A stretch of DNA of 39,763 nucleotides from Lachnospiraceae bacterium (GTDB lineage: Bacteria; Bacillota; Clostridia; Lachnospirales; Lachnospiraceae): NCBI GenBank assembly GCA_030524635.1, contig JAUNGG010000037.1, positions 1 to 39,763 on the forward strand. Reading direction: 5' to 3'. The translations under genes were made by a program, and so were the position numbers. Below are positions 30,011-36,849 of the stretch, one piece after another. The notes under the pieces were generated by a model. That model was not told the DNA's origin. It did not search any database and saw only the letters and a list, made by a program, of their open reading frames with translations. The stretch's first letter is position 1. Each line of letters begins with the position of its first letter.

Positions 30011-31482
30011 GCAGAACTATGATCCTCTACCGGGGCAGCTTGAAAAGCTGTAATTACCGCTGCTCCTACTGTCCCTTCTCCAAACACCGGATGTCTGGGA
30101 TGGAACTGGAACGGGACAGGGAGCAGTGGCTGTATTTTTGTAAGCAGCTTTTGGACCGCGCAGCACCATTGAATATCCATGCACTGATGGTGGTTCCATA
30201 TGGAGAGGCACTGATCCATCCCTGGTATTGGGAAGGACTGGCTGCTTTCAGTGCGTCAGATGATTTCGATGCCGTAGGAGCCCAGACCAATCTCAGCTTT
30301 TCCATTCAGGATGCCCTGGAACGTTTCCTGGGGGCAGGCGGAAAAAGGGAAAAGCTGCGGCTTTGGGCTACCTTTCACCCGGAGATGACTTCTGTGGAAG
30401 AATTTGCAGAAAAATGTATCCAGCTTACCAAGGCCGGTATTGTTCTCTGTGCAGGGGCAGTAGGTGTCCCTGAAAATGCAGCGCTGCTTAAAAAGCTGCG
30501 CCAGGCCCTGCCGCAGCAGATCTATCTGTGGATCAATAAGATGGATGGATATAAGCGTCCCTATACGAAACAGGAACAGTCTGATTTTCTGGAGATCGAT
30601 CCCTTCTTCCTGCAGGAGCTGATCCCGGTTCCCAGCGACAGCGGTCAATGTGAGGGACGTCTTTTTGTGGAGGGAAATGGAGCAGTTCGCACCTGCAATA
30701 TCAGTCCTGTGCTGAAAACAAACTGGTATGAGCTGGATGCGGCCCTGCCGGAGCCTGTCTGCAGCCGGAAGCTGTGCTCCTGCTATCTGGCCTACGGCGG
30801 CAGAAGGGACTTTATGAACCAGATCCTGTTCGGTCCCTATCCGCTGTTTCGGATTCCCCGCCGTCCGAAAGCCGTTTTTCTTGACATCGACGGTACCCTG
30901 ATCCCTGCAGGAGCCGATTCCGTTCCGGCCCGGACAGCCAAGCTGCTGACGATGCTGGTGAAGGCGGAGGGCAGCCTGCTGTTTTTTGCCACCTCGCTGC
31001 CTTATGAGGAGGCCATGAAACGCTGCAGGGATGTGCGGCATCTGTTCAGCGGCGGAATCTTTGCTGGGGGTGCCCATGTCCTGCTTGACGGCGGCGCCCA
31101 CCCAGATGATCCGCAGGAATATTGTGAATCTTATGCTTCCTTGCCGGCAGAATGTGTGACATACTTAGAACCGCAGCAGAAGCAATTTCGCTTTCGGATT
31201 TTAACTTGCCGGAAGAATGAATGCGTTTATAAGTTGACCCTGACGCGTTCTGCCCATATGCCCTGGAGCAAAAGGGAAGCAGAAGCGTTGTTCTCCCTTC
31301 TGCCGGAAGAAGTTCAGGAAACACTTCGGTATTTCATAGAAGCCAATTGCCTGCAGATCGTTGATGCCAAAGCAAGCAAAGCCAATGGAGTGCGGACCTT
31401 GTGCCGCTGGCTGAAGCTTTCACGATCTGAGATCGCAGCTGCCGGAGATTCTGAGGAGGATCAGGAGATGCTTAGTCTATAA
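30007..31482 (+). CDS. STM4011-family radical SAM protein fused to a HAD phosphatase domain
   Basis: This 491-residue two-domain protein starts with a radical SAM domain whose cluster ligands are C15, C19 and C22 in SCNYRCSYC. Five more cysteines (C215, C230, C252, C257, C259) near residues 215-260 resemble those that hold an auxiliary iron-sulfur cluster. After residue 287 a HAD phosphatase domain follows: D293 and D295 in FLDIDGTL, the Thr-Ser pair in FATSLP, a lysine in DAKASKANG and GDSEEDQEML. The protein ends 3 residues after that motif, whereas Cof-type HAD proteins usually continue for about 40 more, so the C terminus seems shortened. The ATG at 30007 overlaps the previous stop and has GGGAGG upstream. 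Salmonella STM4011-type proteins are, as I recall, shorter and lack the HAD part. Confidence 0.78.
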   Translation: MSRTMILYRGSLKSCNYRCSYCPFSKHRMSGMELERDREQWLYFCKQLLDRAAPLNIHALMVVPYGEALIHPWYWEGLAAFSASDDFDAVGAQTNLSFSIQDALERFLGAGGKREKLRLWATFHPEMTSVEEFAEKCIQLTKAGIVLCAGAVGVPENAALLKKLRQALPQQIYLWINKMDGYKRPYTKQEQSDFLEIDPFFLQELIPVPSDSGQCEGRLFVEGNGAVRTCNISPVLKTNWYELDAALPEPVCSRKLCSCYLAYGGRRDFMNQILFGPYPLFRIPRRPKAVFLDIDGTLIPAGADSVPARTAKLLTMLVKAEGSLLFFATSLPYEEAMKRCRDVRHLFSGGIFAGGAHVLLDGGAHPDDPQEYCESYASLPAECVTYLEPQQKQFRFRILTCRKNECVYKLTLTRSAHMPWSKREAEALFSLLPEEVQETLRYFIEANCLQIVDAKASKANGVRTLCRWLKLSRSEIAAAGDSEEDQEMLSL

Positions 31483-31488
31483 ACCCTC

Positions 31489-31517
31489 TTGACTTCTTTC
31501 TGGATATCGTGTAAAAT
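31489..31517 (+). promoter_or_regulatory. Near-consensus promoter before the hyd maturation genes
   Basis: TTGACT (31489-31494) and TAAAAT (31512-31517) are separated by exactly 17 bases; each box matches consensus at 5 of 6 positions. The -35 box starts only 7 bases after the previous stop codon. Transcription would start near 31524. Confidence 0.8.
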
Positions 31518-31523
31518 TTTCTC

Positions 31524-31711
31524 AATAATCAATATCTGAGCTGTGAGCACATTGTCCTTGCAGTGAAGGGAACATGATTCATAACTGACCGGAAAGAGGA
31601 TCTGACGGGAAGACTGCACAGTCTGTATGCTGCATTTTTGCATGGATACAGGTTTCTTTTGCATATTCTGGAATACACAGAGAACCTTTTCGGAGGTTCT
31701 CTTATTTTATT
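31524..31711 (+). ncRNA. Candidate small RNA or attenuator leader upstream of hydG/hydF
   Basis: This roughly 190-nt transcript is bounded by a strong promoter and a terminator hairpin and contains no plausible open reading frame. Several stems are visible: CTGTG (about 31544) can pair with CACAG near 31676, AGACTG/CAGTCT forms a local hairpin, and CTGTAT...ATACAG encloses TGCA/TGCA. The two outer arms have partial complementarity along their length. It could be a stand-alone small RNA, even 6S-like, or an attenuator leader for the genes that follow. I did not recognise any known riboswitch consensus. Confidence 0.45.
31679..31711 (+). terminator. Terminator at the end of the hyd leader
   Basis: AGAGAACC (31679-31686) and GGTTCTCT (31695-31702) form an 8-bp stem with loop TTTTCGGA, followed by TATTTTATT. 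It lies between the strong promoter at 31489 and the regulator gene, so it either ends a small RNA or attenuates the operon. Confidence 0.75.
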
Positions 31712-31813
31712 GTGAAAGTGTTGCCAAGCGGCTGTGCGGACTGCGCGCTTGCACCCAAGGACGTACAGACATTTGGCAGCCAAGCAAAAGCAAAAGAAAG
31801 GCAAGGGAAGCAA
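31712..31813 (+). other. Non-coding stretch between leader terminator and regulator gene
   Basis: This 102-base segment is unusually GC-rich for an intergenic region. It holds an inverted repeat TGCCAA (31722-31727) / TTGGCA (31773-31778) and a direct repeat GCCAAGC (31723-31729 and 31779-31785). It is open in the frame of the following gene from a GTG at 31712, but there is no ribosome binding site for that start. No separate promoter was recognised. It may be the last part of a longer structured leader. Confidence 0.4.
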
Positions 31814-32068
31814 ATGGAAGAAAAGGAAACCAGAATCGCAGTGATCGGCATTATTATCGAAGATAAAAGCCGGGCTGAGCAGGTCAATGGACTGCTTCAT
31901 CAGTATGGACAATATATTATTGGGCGGATGGGACTGCCTTATGAAAAAAAGCAGGTTAATATTATCAGCATTGTGGTGGATGCGCCTGCCGACATTATCA
32001 GTGCCTTATCCGGCAAGCTGGGACGGCTTCCAGGCGTCAGCTCAAAGGCATTGTACTCAAAAAATTAA
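31814..32068 (+). CDS. TM1266-family putative regulator of the iron-only hydrogenase system
   Basis: This 84-residue protein resembles the small TM1266 family, which has a ferredoxin-like ACT/NikR-C-type fold and lies next to [FeFe]-hydrogenase maturation genes in many anaerobes. Visible features are ETRIAVIGIIIED at the start and VNIISIVVDAPADIISALSGKLGRLPGVSSKALYS at the end, an alternating beta-alpha pattern without a DNA-binding domain. Its role is only presumed to be regulatory. The ATG at 31814 is preceded by AAGGGAAG; a longer reading from 31712 lacks a ribosome binding site. hydG follows after 89 bases. Confidence 0.8.
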   Translation: MEEKETRIAVIGIIIEDKSRAEQVNGLLHQYGQYIIGRMGLPYEKKQVNIISIVVDAPADIISALSGKLGRLPGVSSKALYSKN

Positions 32069-32157
32069 GTGCATTCGGTAAATCATTACCAAAAAATAAA
32101 TGATGCAGAACCTGAAGGGAAAGAAGCTTCTGACCCGAGGTAGAAAGGAACCTAAGT

Positions 32158-33576
32158 ATGTATAATCCAAAATCAAAATGTGCAGATGAATTTATCAATC
32201 ATGAGGAGATCATGGAAACTCTGGCCTATGCGGAGGCCAACAAAGCAAACCGGGAGCTGATCGACCAGATCTTAAACAAGGCAAGAGAGCGGAAGGGCTT
32301 AAGCCACCGGGAAGCTGCCGTTCTTCTGGACTGTGAGCTGGAAGATAAAAACCAGGAAATCTATGCTCTGGCAGAGCAGATCAAGAAGGATTTCTATGGA
32401 AACCGTATCGTGATGTTTGCTCCCTTATATCTGTCCAATTACTGTGTCAACGGATGTGTTTACTGTCCATACCATGCAAAGAATAAGCACATCCCAAGAA
32501 AGAAGCTGACTCAGGAGGAGATCCGCCAGGAGGTGATTGCCCTGCAGGATATGGGCCACAAGCGCCTTGCCCTGGAGACAGGAGAAGATCCGGTCAACAA
32601 CCCCATTGAATACGTGCTGGAGAGCATTAAGACCATCTACAGCATCAAGCATAAAAACGGAGCCATCCGCCGTGTCAATGTGAACATTGCGGCAACTACC
32701 GTAGAAAATTACCGGAAGCTGAAGGAAGCTGGAATCGGCACCTACATCCTGTTCCAGGAAACCTATCATAAGGAGAGCTATTTAAAGCTTCATCCAACCG
32801 GGCCGAAGCATGATTATAATTACCACACCGAGGCGATGGACCGGGCCATGGAAGGCGGTATTGATGATGTAGGCTGCGGCGTACTGTTTGGCCTGGAGCT
32901 GTACCGTTATGAGTTTGCCGGTCTATTAATGCATGCGGAGCATCTGGAGGCGGTATACGGAGTCGGCCCTCACACCATCAGCGTACCTCGGATCCGCCGT
33001 GCTGATGACATTGATCCCGAGGTATTTGACAATGGAATCGATGATGATACCTTTGCAAAGATCGTTGCCTGTATCCGGGTTGCCGTTCCTTATACCGGCA
33101 TGATCATCTCCACCAGAGAAAGCCAGAAGTGCCGGGAGAGAGTGCTTCACTTAGGCGTTTCCCAGATCTCCGGCGGTTCCAGAACCAGCGTTGGCGGATA
33201 TGTAGAGCCGGAACCAGAAGAAGAATCCTCTGAGCAGTTTGAGGTCAGTGACAAGCGCTCTCTGGATGAGGTGGTAAACTGGCTGATGGGCATGGGCTAT
33301 ATCCCAAGCTTCTGTACCGCCTGTTACCGGGAGGGGCGGACCGGAGACCGGTTCATGTCCCTGTGCAAGGCCGGGCAGATCCACAACTGCTGCCTGCCCA
33401 ATGCGCTGATGACCTTGAAGGAATACCTGATGGATTATGCGTCTGAGGATACGAAGCGGATCGGCCTGGAACTGATCGAGAAGGAGATCGGCAGCATTCC
33501 GAAGGAGAAGGTACAGGAGATCGTGAAGGAGCGGTTAGTGGAGATCGAAAAGGGCAACCGGGATTTCCGCTTCTGA
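32158..33576 (+). CDS. hydG: [FeFe]-hydrogenase maturase HydG
   Basis: This radical SAM enzyme of 472 residues cleaves tyrosine to supply CO and cyanide for the H-cluster of [FeFe] hydrogenase. The SAM cluster ligands C96, C100 and C103 (CVNGCVYC) are intact, and the C-terminal CX2CX22C ligands of the auxiliary cluster are C386, C389 and C412. That C-terminal motif separates HydG from the related tyrosine lyase ThiH. The ribosome binding site AAAGGAA lies 8 bases before the ATG at 32158. hydF follows. The partner maturase HydE is not encoded in the window. Confidence 0.96.
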   Translation: MYNPKSKCADEFINHEEIMETLAYAEANKANRELIDQILNKARERKGLSHREAAVLLDCELEDKNQEIYALAEQIKKDFYGNRIVMFAPLYLSNYCVNGCVYCPYHAKNKHIPRKKLTQEEIRQEVIALQDMGHKRLALETGEDPVNNPIEYVLESIKTIYSIKHKNGAIRRVNVNIAATTVENYRKLKEAGIGTYILFQETYHKESYLKLHPTGPKHDYNYHTEAMDRAMEGGIDDVGCGVLFGLELYRYEFAGLLMHAEHLEAVYGVGPHTISVPRIRRADDIDPEVFDNGIDDDTFAKIVACIRVAVPYTGMIISTRESQKCRERVLHLGVSQISGGSRTSVGGYVEPEPEEESSEQFEVSDKRSLDEVVNWLMGMGYIPSFCTACYREGRTGDRFMSLCKAGQIHNCCLPNALMTLKEYLMDYASEDTKRIGLELIEKEIGSIPKEKVQEIVKERLVEIEKGNRDFRF

Positions 33577-33681
33577 TGATGGTGACAGGGAAGGCCTGCA
33601 GCCGTTTTGGGTTTTAGAGGAACAGAAGGTATGGGAACGGCTGTTTTGAAGGCTTTCCGGGAAGAAAGGAGGATTTGCCAT

Positions 33682-34950
33682 ATGGGCTTGAATCAGACAC
33701 CTGCCTCCGAGCGGGTACATATTGGATTTTTTGGAAAGCGCAATGCGGGAAAATCCAGCGTGATGAATGCAGTTACCGGGCAAAATCTGGCGGTGGTTTC
33801 CGAAATCAAGGGAACCACCACCGACCCGGTTTACAAATCAATGGAGCTGCTTCCCATGGGACCGGTTGTGATGATGGATACTCCTGGGATCGATGATACC
33901 GGAGAGCTGGGGCAGCTTCGAGTGAGGAAAAGCAATCAGGTGCTGAACAAAACCGATGCAGCGATTCTGGTGATTGACGGGACAGAAGGGCCTTCCAGAG
34001 AGGATTTTTCTCTGATCCAGCGGATTCAGAAGAAGAAGATTCCCTATCTGATTGCTCTGAATAAAGAAGATCTGCTTTCTGGGGAAGCAGAACAAAGCAC
34101 AAATGGACATAGTATGCAGCTTCGGCAGGAAACGGAGCGGATGCTGAGCCAGGCTGGAATTTCAGAGGAGCAGGTTCTCTGGATCAGCGCTTCCCAAAAA
34201 ACCGGAATTCAGGAGTTGAAGGAGCGGATCGCCGGACTGGTTAAGACTGAAGATACCAGGCTGCGGATTGTAGGCGATCTGATCGCTCCATCGAACTTTG
34301 TGGTGCTGGTGGTTCCGATTGATAAGGCTGCGCCGAAGGGACGTTTGATCCTGCCTCAGCAGCAGACCATCCGGGATATCCTGGAATCAGATGCGGTGTC
34401 TGTGGTGGTGAAGGAAACCGAATTGAAGCCTACGCTGGAACGGCTGGGACAAAAGCCACGGCTGGTGATCACAGACAGCCAGGCATTTGCCAAGGTGTCG
34501 GCAGATACGCCGGAAACCATTCCGCTGACTTCCTTTTCCATTCTCTTTGCCCGCTATAAGGGGAACCTGGAATCGGTGGTAAAAGGGGTAACAGCATTGG
34601 ACCGCCTTCAGGACGGGGATAAGGTGCTGATCAGTGAGGGCTGCACCCACCATCGCCAGTGTGATGATATTGGAAGTGTAAAGCTGCCCAGATGGATGAA
34701 GGAATATACCGGAAAGGATCTGGTGTATGAGTTTACCTCTGGAACCGAATTCCCAGATGATTTAAGCTGCTACAAGCTGATCGTCCACTGCGGCGGGTGT
34801 ATGTTAAATGAACGTGAAATGAAGTACCGTTTAAGCTGTGCAGAGGACCAGGGAATCCCGATGACCAATTATGGAATTTTGATTGCTTATATGCAGGGAA
34901 TCTTAAAGCGCAGCGTGGAGGTATTTCCGGACATTGCCCGGCTGCTGTAA
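33682..34950 (+). CDS. hydF: [FeFe]-hydrogenase maturation GTPase HydF
   Basis: This 422-residue scaffold GTPase assembles the diiron precursor and delivers it to the hydrogenase. The GTPase domain has G1 GKRNAGKSS (K24), G2 GTTTDP, G3 DTPGIDD, G4 NKED and a G5-like SASQKTG. The C-terminal cluster-binding motif is C321-x-H323 with H369-C370-x2-C373, 45 residues between the histidines, close to the usual CxHx(46-53)HCxxC. The ATG at 33682 is chosen because AAGGAGG (33666-33672) lies 9 bases upstream. An in-frame ATG at 33607 would add 25 residues and lacks a good ribosome binding site. Confidence 0.95.
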   Translation: MGLNQTPASERVHIGFFGKRNAGKSSVMNAVTGQNLAVVSEIKGTTTDPVYKSMELLPMGPVVMMDTPGIDDTGELGQLRVRKSNQVLNKTDAAILVIDGTEGPSREDFSLIQRIQKKKIPYLIALNKEDLLSGEAEQSTNGHSMQLRQETERMLSQAGISEEQVLWISASQKTGIQELKERIAGLVKTEDTRLRIVGDLIAPSNFVVLVVPIDKAAPKGRLILPQQQTIRDILESDAVSVVVKETELKPTLERLGQKPRLVITDSQAFAKVSADTPETIPLTSFSILFARYKGNLESVVKGVTALDRLQDGDKVLISEGCTHHRQCDDIGSVKLPRWMKEYTGKDLVYEFTSGTEFPDDLSCYKLIVHCGGCMLNEREMKYRLSCAEDQGIPMTNYGILIAYMQGILKRSVEVFPDIARLL

Positions 34951-34962
34951 CTGTAATTGGTT

Positions 34963-34989
34963 TTGTTTTTCTCCTGTTTGTGATATGAT
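34963..34989 (+). promoter_or_regulatory. Possible promoter after hydF
   Basis: TTGTTT (34963-34968) and TATGAT (34984-34989) are separated by 15 bases, shorter than ideal, but the -10 box matches consensus at 5 of 6 positions and TGATATGATATAG is typical of promoter regions. It would start a transcript near 34997, directly ahead of the hairpin series. Confidence 0.35.
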
Positions 34990-34996
34990 ATAGATA

Positions 34997-35098
34997 AGGT
35001 GCCGGGTGACCGCACCTGAGGTCTGGTATCAAACCAGGATGCAGGCCATATTGCACAGGAGGAGAAGTGCTTTCAGATTCTAAAGCACTGTCCTCCTG
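34997..35098 (+). ncRNA. Candidate structured RNA element downstream of hydF
   Basis: Several stems occur in a row: GGTGC/GCACC (34999-35017), CTGGT/ACCAG (35023-35037), TGCA/TGCA around 35040-35055, and a long hairpin in which AGGAGGA (35057-35063) pairs with TCCTCCT (35091-35097) and GTGCTTT (35067-35073) pairs with AAAGCAC (35082-35088). The last hairpin buries a perfect ribosome binding site and is not followed by a U-tract, so it is not a classic terminator. No known riboswitch consensus was recognised. Confidence 0.4.
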
Positions 35099-35421
35099 CT
35101 GTTTATGCGGTTCATCAAAAAAATATTGCATTTGCGCTGCAGGAACAGTATCATTTTCCGGAATTTCATCCATGCTATCAATATCGCTATCCATATGAAG
35201 CTTTGAATGAAGAGCAGCTTGCGGAGGCTGGCATTACAGAAAAAGAGATCTCTCAGGTGCGCCTGCTGGATAAGAATCAGCTGGAAACGGTGATCCGCCA
35301 TATGCTCTCACAGGGGCGTACGCCCTTTTGTCAGGTATTTGAGGGAAATGTGGTTTCTGAGAGGCTTCAGCAGAAGCTGGGACTGGAGCGGTCAAAGCAG
35401 ATGACCTGGTGGCTCTTTTAG
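35020..35421 (+). pseudogene. 5'-truncated GNAT-type acetyltransferase remnant
   Basis: One frame is open for 133 codons, from the stop codon at 35017-35019 to the stop at 35421, and reads like real protein, but no ATG or GTG start with a ribosome binding site exists in it. The first usable start is TTG at 35203, which leaves 72 residues. The C-terminal part (TPFCQVFEGNVVSERLQQKLGLE) resembles the end of GNAT-fold N-acetyltransferases, where asparagine and a KLGF-like segment close the acetyl-CoA site. The N-terminal half of such a protein is missing. It overlaps the hairpin series described above. The alternative is a short expressed peptide from TTG 35203, which is less likely. Confidence 0.5.
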
Positions 35422-35463
35422 AGGATCAGGAGTTTAAATCAGCAAAAGGATGGAGAGGATTTC

Positions 35464-36708
35464 ATGGAACATTCAAGATTAACCAAACAGGAACGATGCT
35501 GGATACTTTACGATGTAGGAAATTCTGCTTTTATTTTGCTGGTTTCCACTATTATTCCGATTTACTTTAACCATCTGGCTGCCAGTGCCGGGATGTCCGA
35601 GGTGGATTATCTGGCTTACTGGGGCTATGCGGCTTCGATTTCAACGGTGATCGTGGCGTTGATCGGCCCGGTGCTGGGCACCATAGCCGATACCAAAAGC
35701 TTTAAAAAACCCTTATTTGCTGTCTGCATGCTCATTGGTGTGATCGGCTGCGGTGCATTGGCAGTTCCCTTGTCCTGGGTGACTTTTCTGGCAGTTTTTA
35801 TCCTGGCAAAGGTGGGATACAATGCCAGCCTGATCTTTTACGATTCCATGCTGGTGGATGTGACCACCGAGCAGCGTCTGGACCAGGTATCCTCCAATGG
35901 ATATGCATGGGGCTATATTGGAAGCTGTATCCCCTTTGTGGTGTCTCTTGGCTTTGTCCTTCTGTACCAGCAGATCGGGATTACCATGAGAACTGCCATC
36001 ACCATCGCGTTTTTCCTGAATGGGGCATGGTGGCTGCTGTTTACAATCCCTCTGCTGAAGAACTATGAGCAGAAGCACTATGTCCAGCTGCCGAAGTATC
36101 CTGTCCGGGACAGCTTCCGCCGGCTGTTTCAGACGTTTCGGGATATTAAAAAGCAGAAGCATATTTTTTTGTATCTGCTGTCCTTTTTCTTCTTTATCGA
36201 TGGAGTCTACACCATTATTGAGATGGCAACGGCCTACGGAAGTGCTCTGGGGCTGGCATCCAGCCAGCTGCTGCTGGCCCTTCTGGTTACTCAGCTGGTT
36301 GCTTTTCCCTGTGCCTTGGTGTTTTCCAGATTGTCAAAAGGCTATGAGACCAGCAGATTGCTGAAGGTATGTATTCTGGCCTACACCGGCATATCCTTGT
36401 TCGCCATCCAGTTGGACAAGCAGTGGGAATTCTGGGTACTGGCAGTATTAGTGGGCATGTTCCAGGGCGCTATTCAGGCATTGTCCAGGTCCTACTTTGC
36501 AAAGATCATTCCTACGGATAAATCGGGAGAATATTTCGGCATTTACGATATCTGCGGAAAAGGAGCTTCCTTTCTGGGAACCACCTTAGTGGGGGCAGTT
36601 GCCCAGATCACCGGAGCAGCAAGCGCAGGGGTGGCGATGCTTACCGTTTTATTTTTGATCGGCTTTGTTCTGTTTCGCAAGGCAGCGAAGCTGGGAAAGG
36701 CAATCTGA
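35464..36708 (+). CDS. MFS transporter, UMF1/Atg22-like (YxiO-type)
   Basis: This 414-residue membrane protein has about 12 predicted transmembrane helices in two halves split by a charged loop near residues 205-235. The N terminus ERCWILYDVGNSAFILLVSTIIPIYF, the loop DTKSFKKPLFAVC after helix 2 and VGMFQGAIQALSRSYFAKIIP in the second half match the UMF1 family of the major facilitator superfamily, which includes yeast vacuolar Atg22 and Bacillus YxiO. Substrates of bacterial members are not established; amino acid efflux is a guess from Atg22. GGAGAGGA lies before the ATG at 35464. No functional link to the neighbouring hyd or ddh genes is evident. Confidence 0.82.
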   Translation: MEHSRLTKQERCWILYDVGNSAFILLVSTIIPIYFNHLAASAGMSEVDYLAYWGYAASISTVIVALIGPVLGTIADTKSFKKPLFAVCMLIGVIGCGALAVPLSWVTFLAVFILAKVGYNASLIFYDSMLVDVTTEQRLDQVSSNGYAWGYIGSCIPFVVSLGFVLLYQQIGITMRTAITIAFFLNGAWWLLFTIPLLKNYEQKHYVQLPKYPVRDSFRRLFQTFRDIKKQKHIFLYLLSFFFFIDGVYTIIEMATAYGSALGLASSQLLLALLVTQLVAFPCALVFSRLSKGYETSRLLKVCILAYTGISLFAIQLDKQWEFWVLAVLVGMFQGAIQALSRSYFAKIIPTDKSGEYFGIYDICGKGASFLGTTLVGAVAQITGAASAGVAMLTVLFLIGFVLFRKAAKLGKAI

Positions 36709-36716
36709 CAGTGCTG

Positions 36717-36747
36717 CTGCTCACCGGTTTCCTGGAGCAGTATTTTC
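36717..36747 (+). terminator. Weak terminator after the MFS gene
   Basis: CTGCTC (36717-36722) and GAGCAG (36735-36740) form a 6-bp stem with a 12-base loop, followed by TATTTTC. It begins 9 bases after the stop codon. The large loop and short U-tract make it moderate at best. Confidence 0.4.
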
Positions 36748-36757
36748 AAAAAAACAT

Positions 36758-36785
36758 TTTACAAATTCCTGTTTTGTGCTAAAAT
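36758..36785 (+). promoter_or_regulatory. Predicted promoter of ddh
   Basis: TTTACA (36758-36763) and TAAAAT (36780-36785) are 16 bases apart, and the -10 box is extended by an upstream TG (TGCTAAAAT). Transcription would start near 36792, about 58 bases before ddh. Confidence 0.65.
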
Positions 36786-36849
36786 ACCATAGGATTCTCA
36801 ATGGAATTTTTCACAAGTTTAAGACGAATCAGTAAGGGAGAGAAGAATA

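Noticed and set aside
31470..31540. A frameshift that would extend the HAD domain of the STM4011-type protein
   Set aside because: Neither of the other two frames continues with HAD-like sequence after the stop, and a promoter follows at once.
31524..31711. Identification of the hyd leader as 6S RNA
   Set aside because: The outer arms pair only partly and no family-specific sequence could be confirmed by eye, so it is kept as an unnamed candidate.
34999..35056. SAM, TPP, FMN, cobalamin, THF, glycine and T-box riboswitches in the region after hydF
   Set aside because: None of the remembered core consensus sequences is present.
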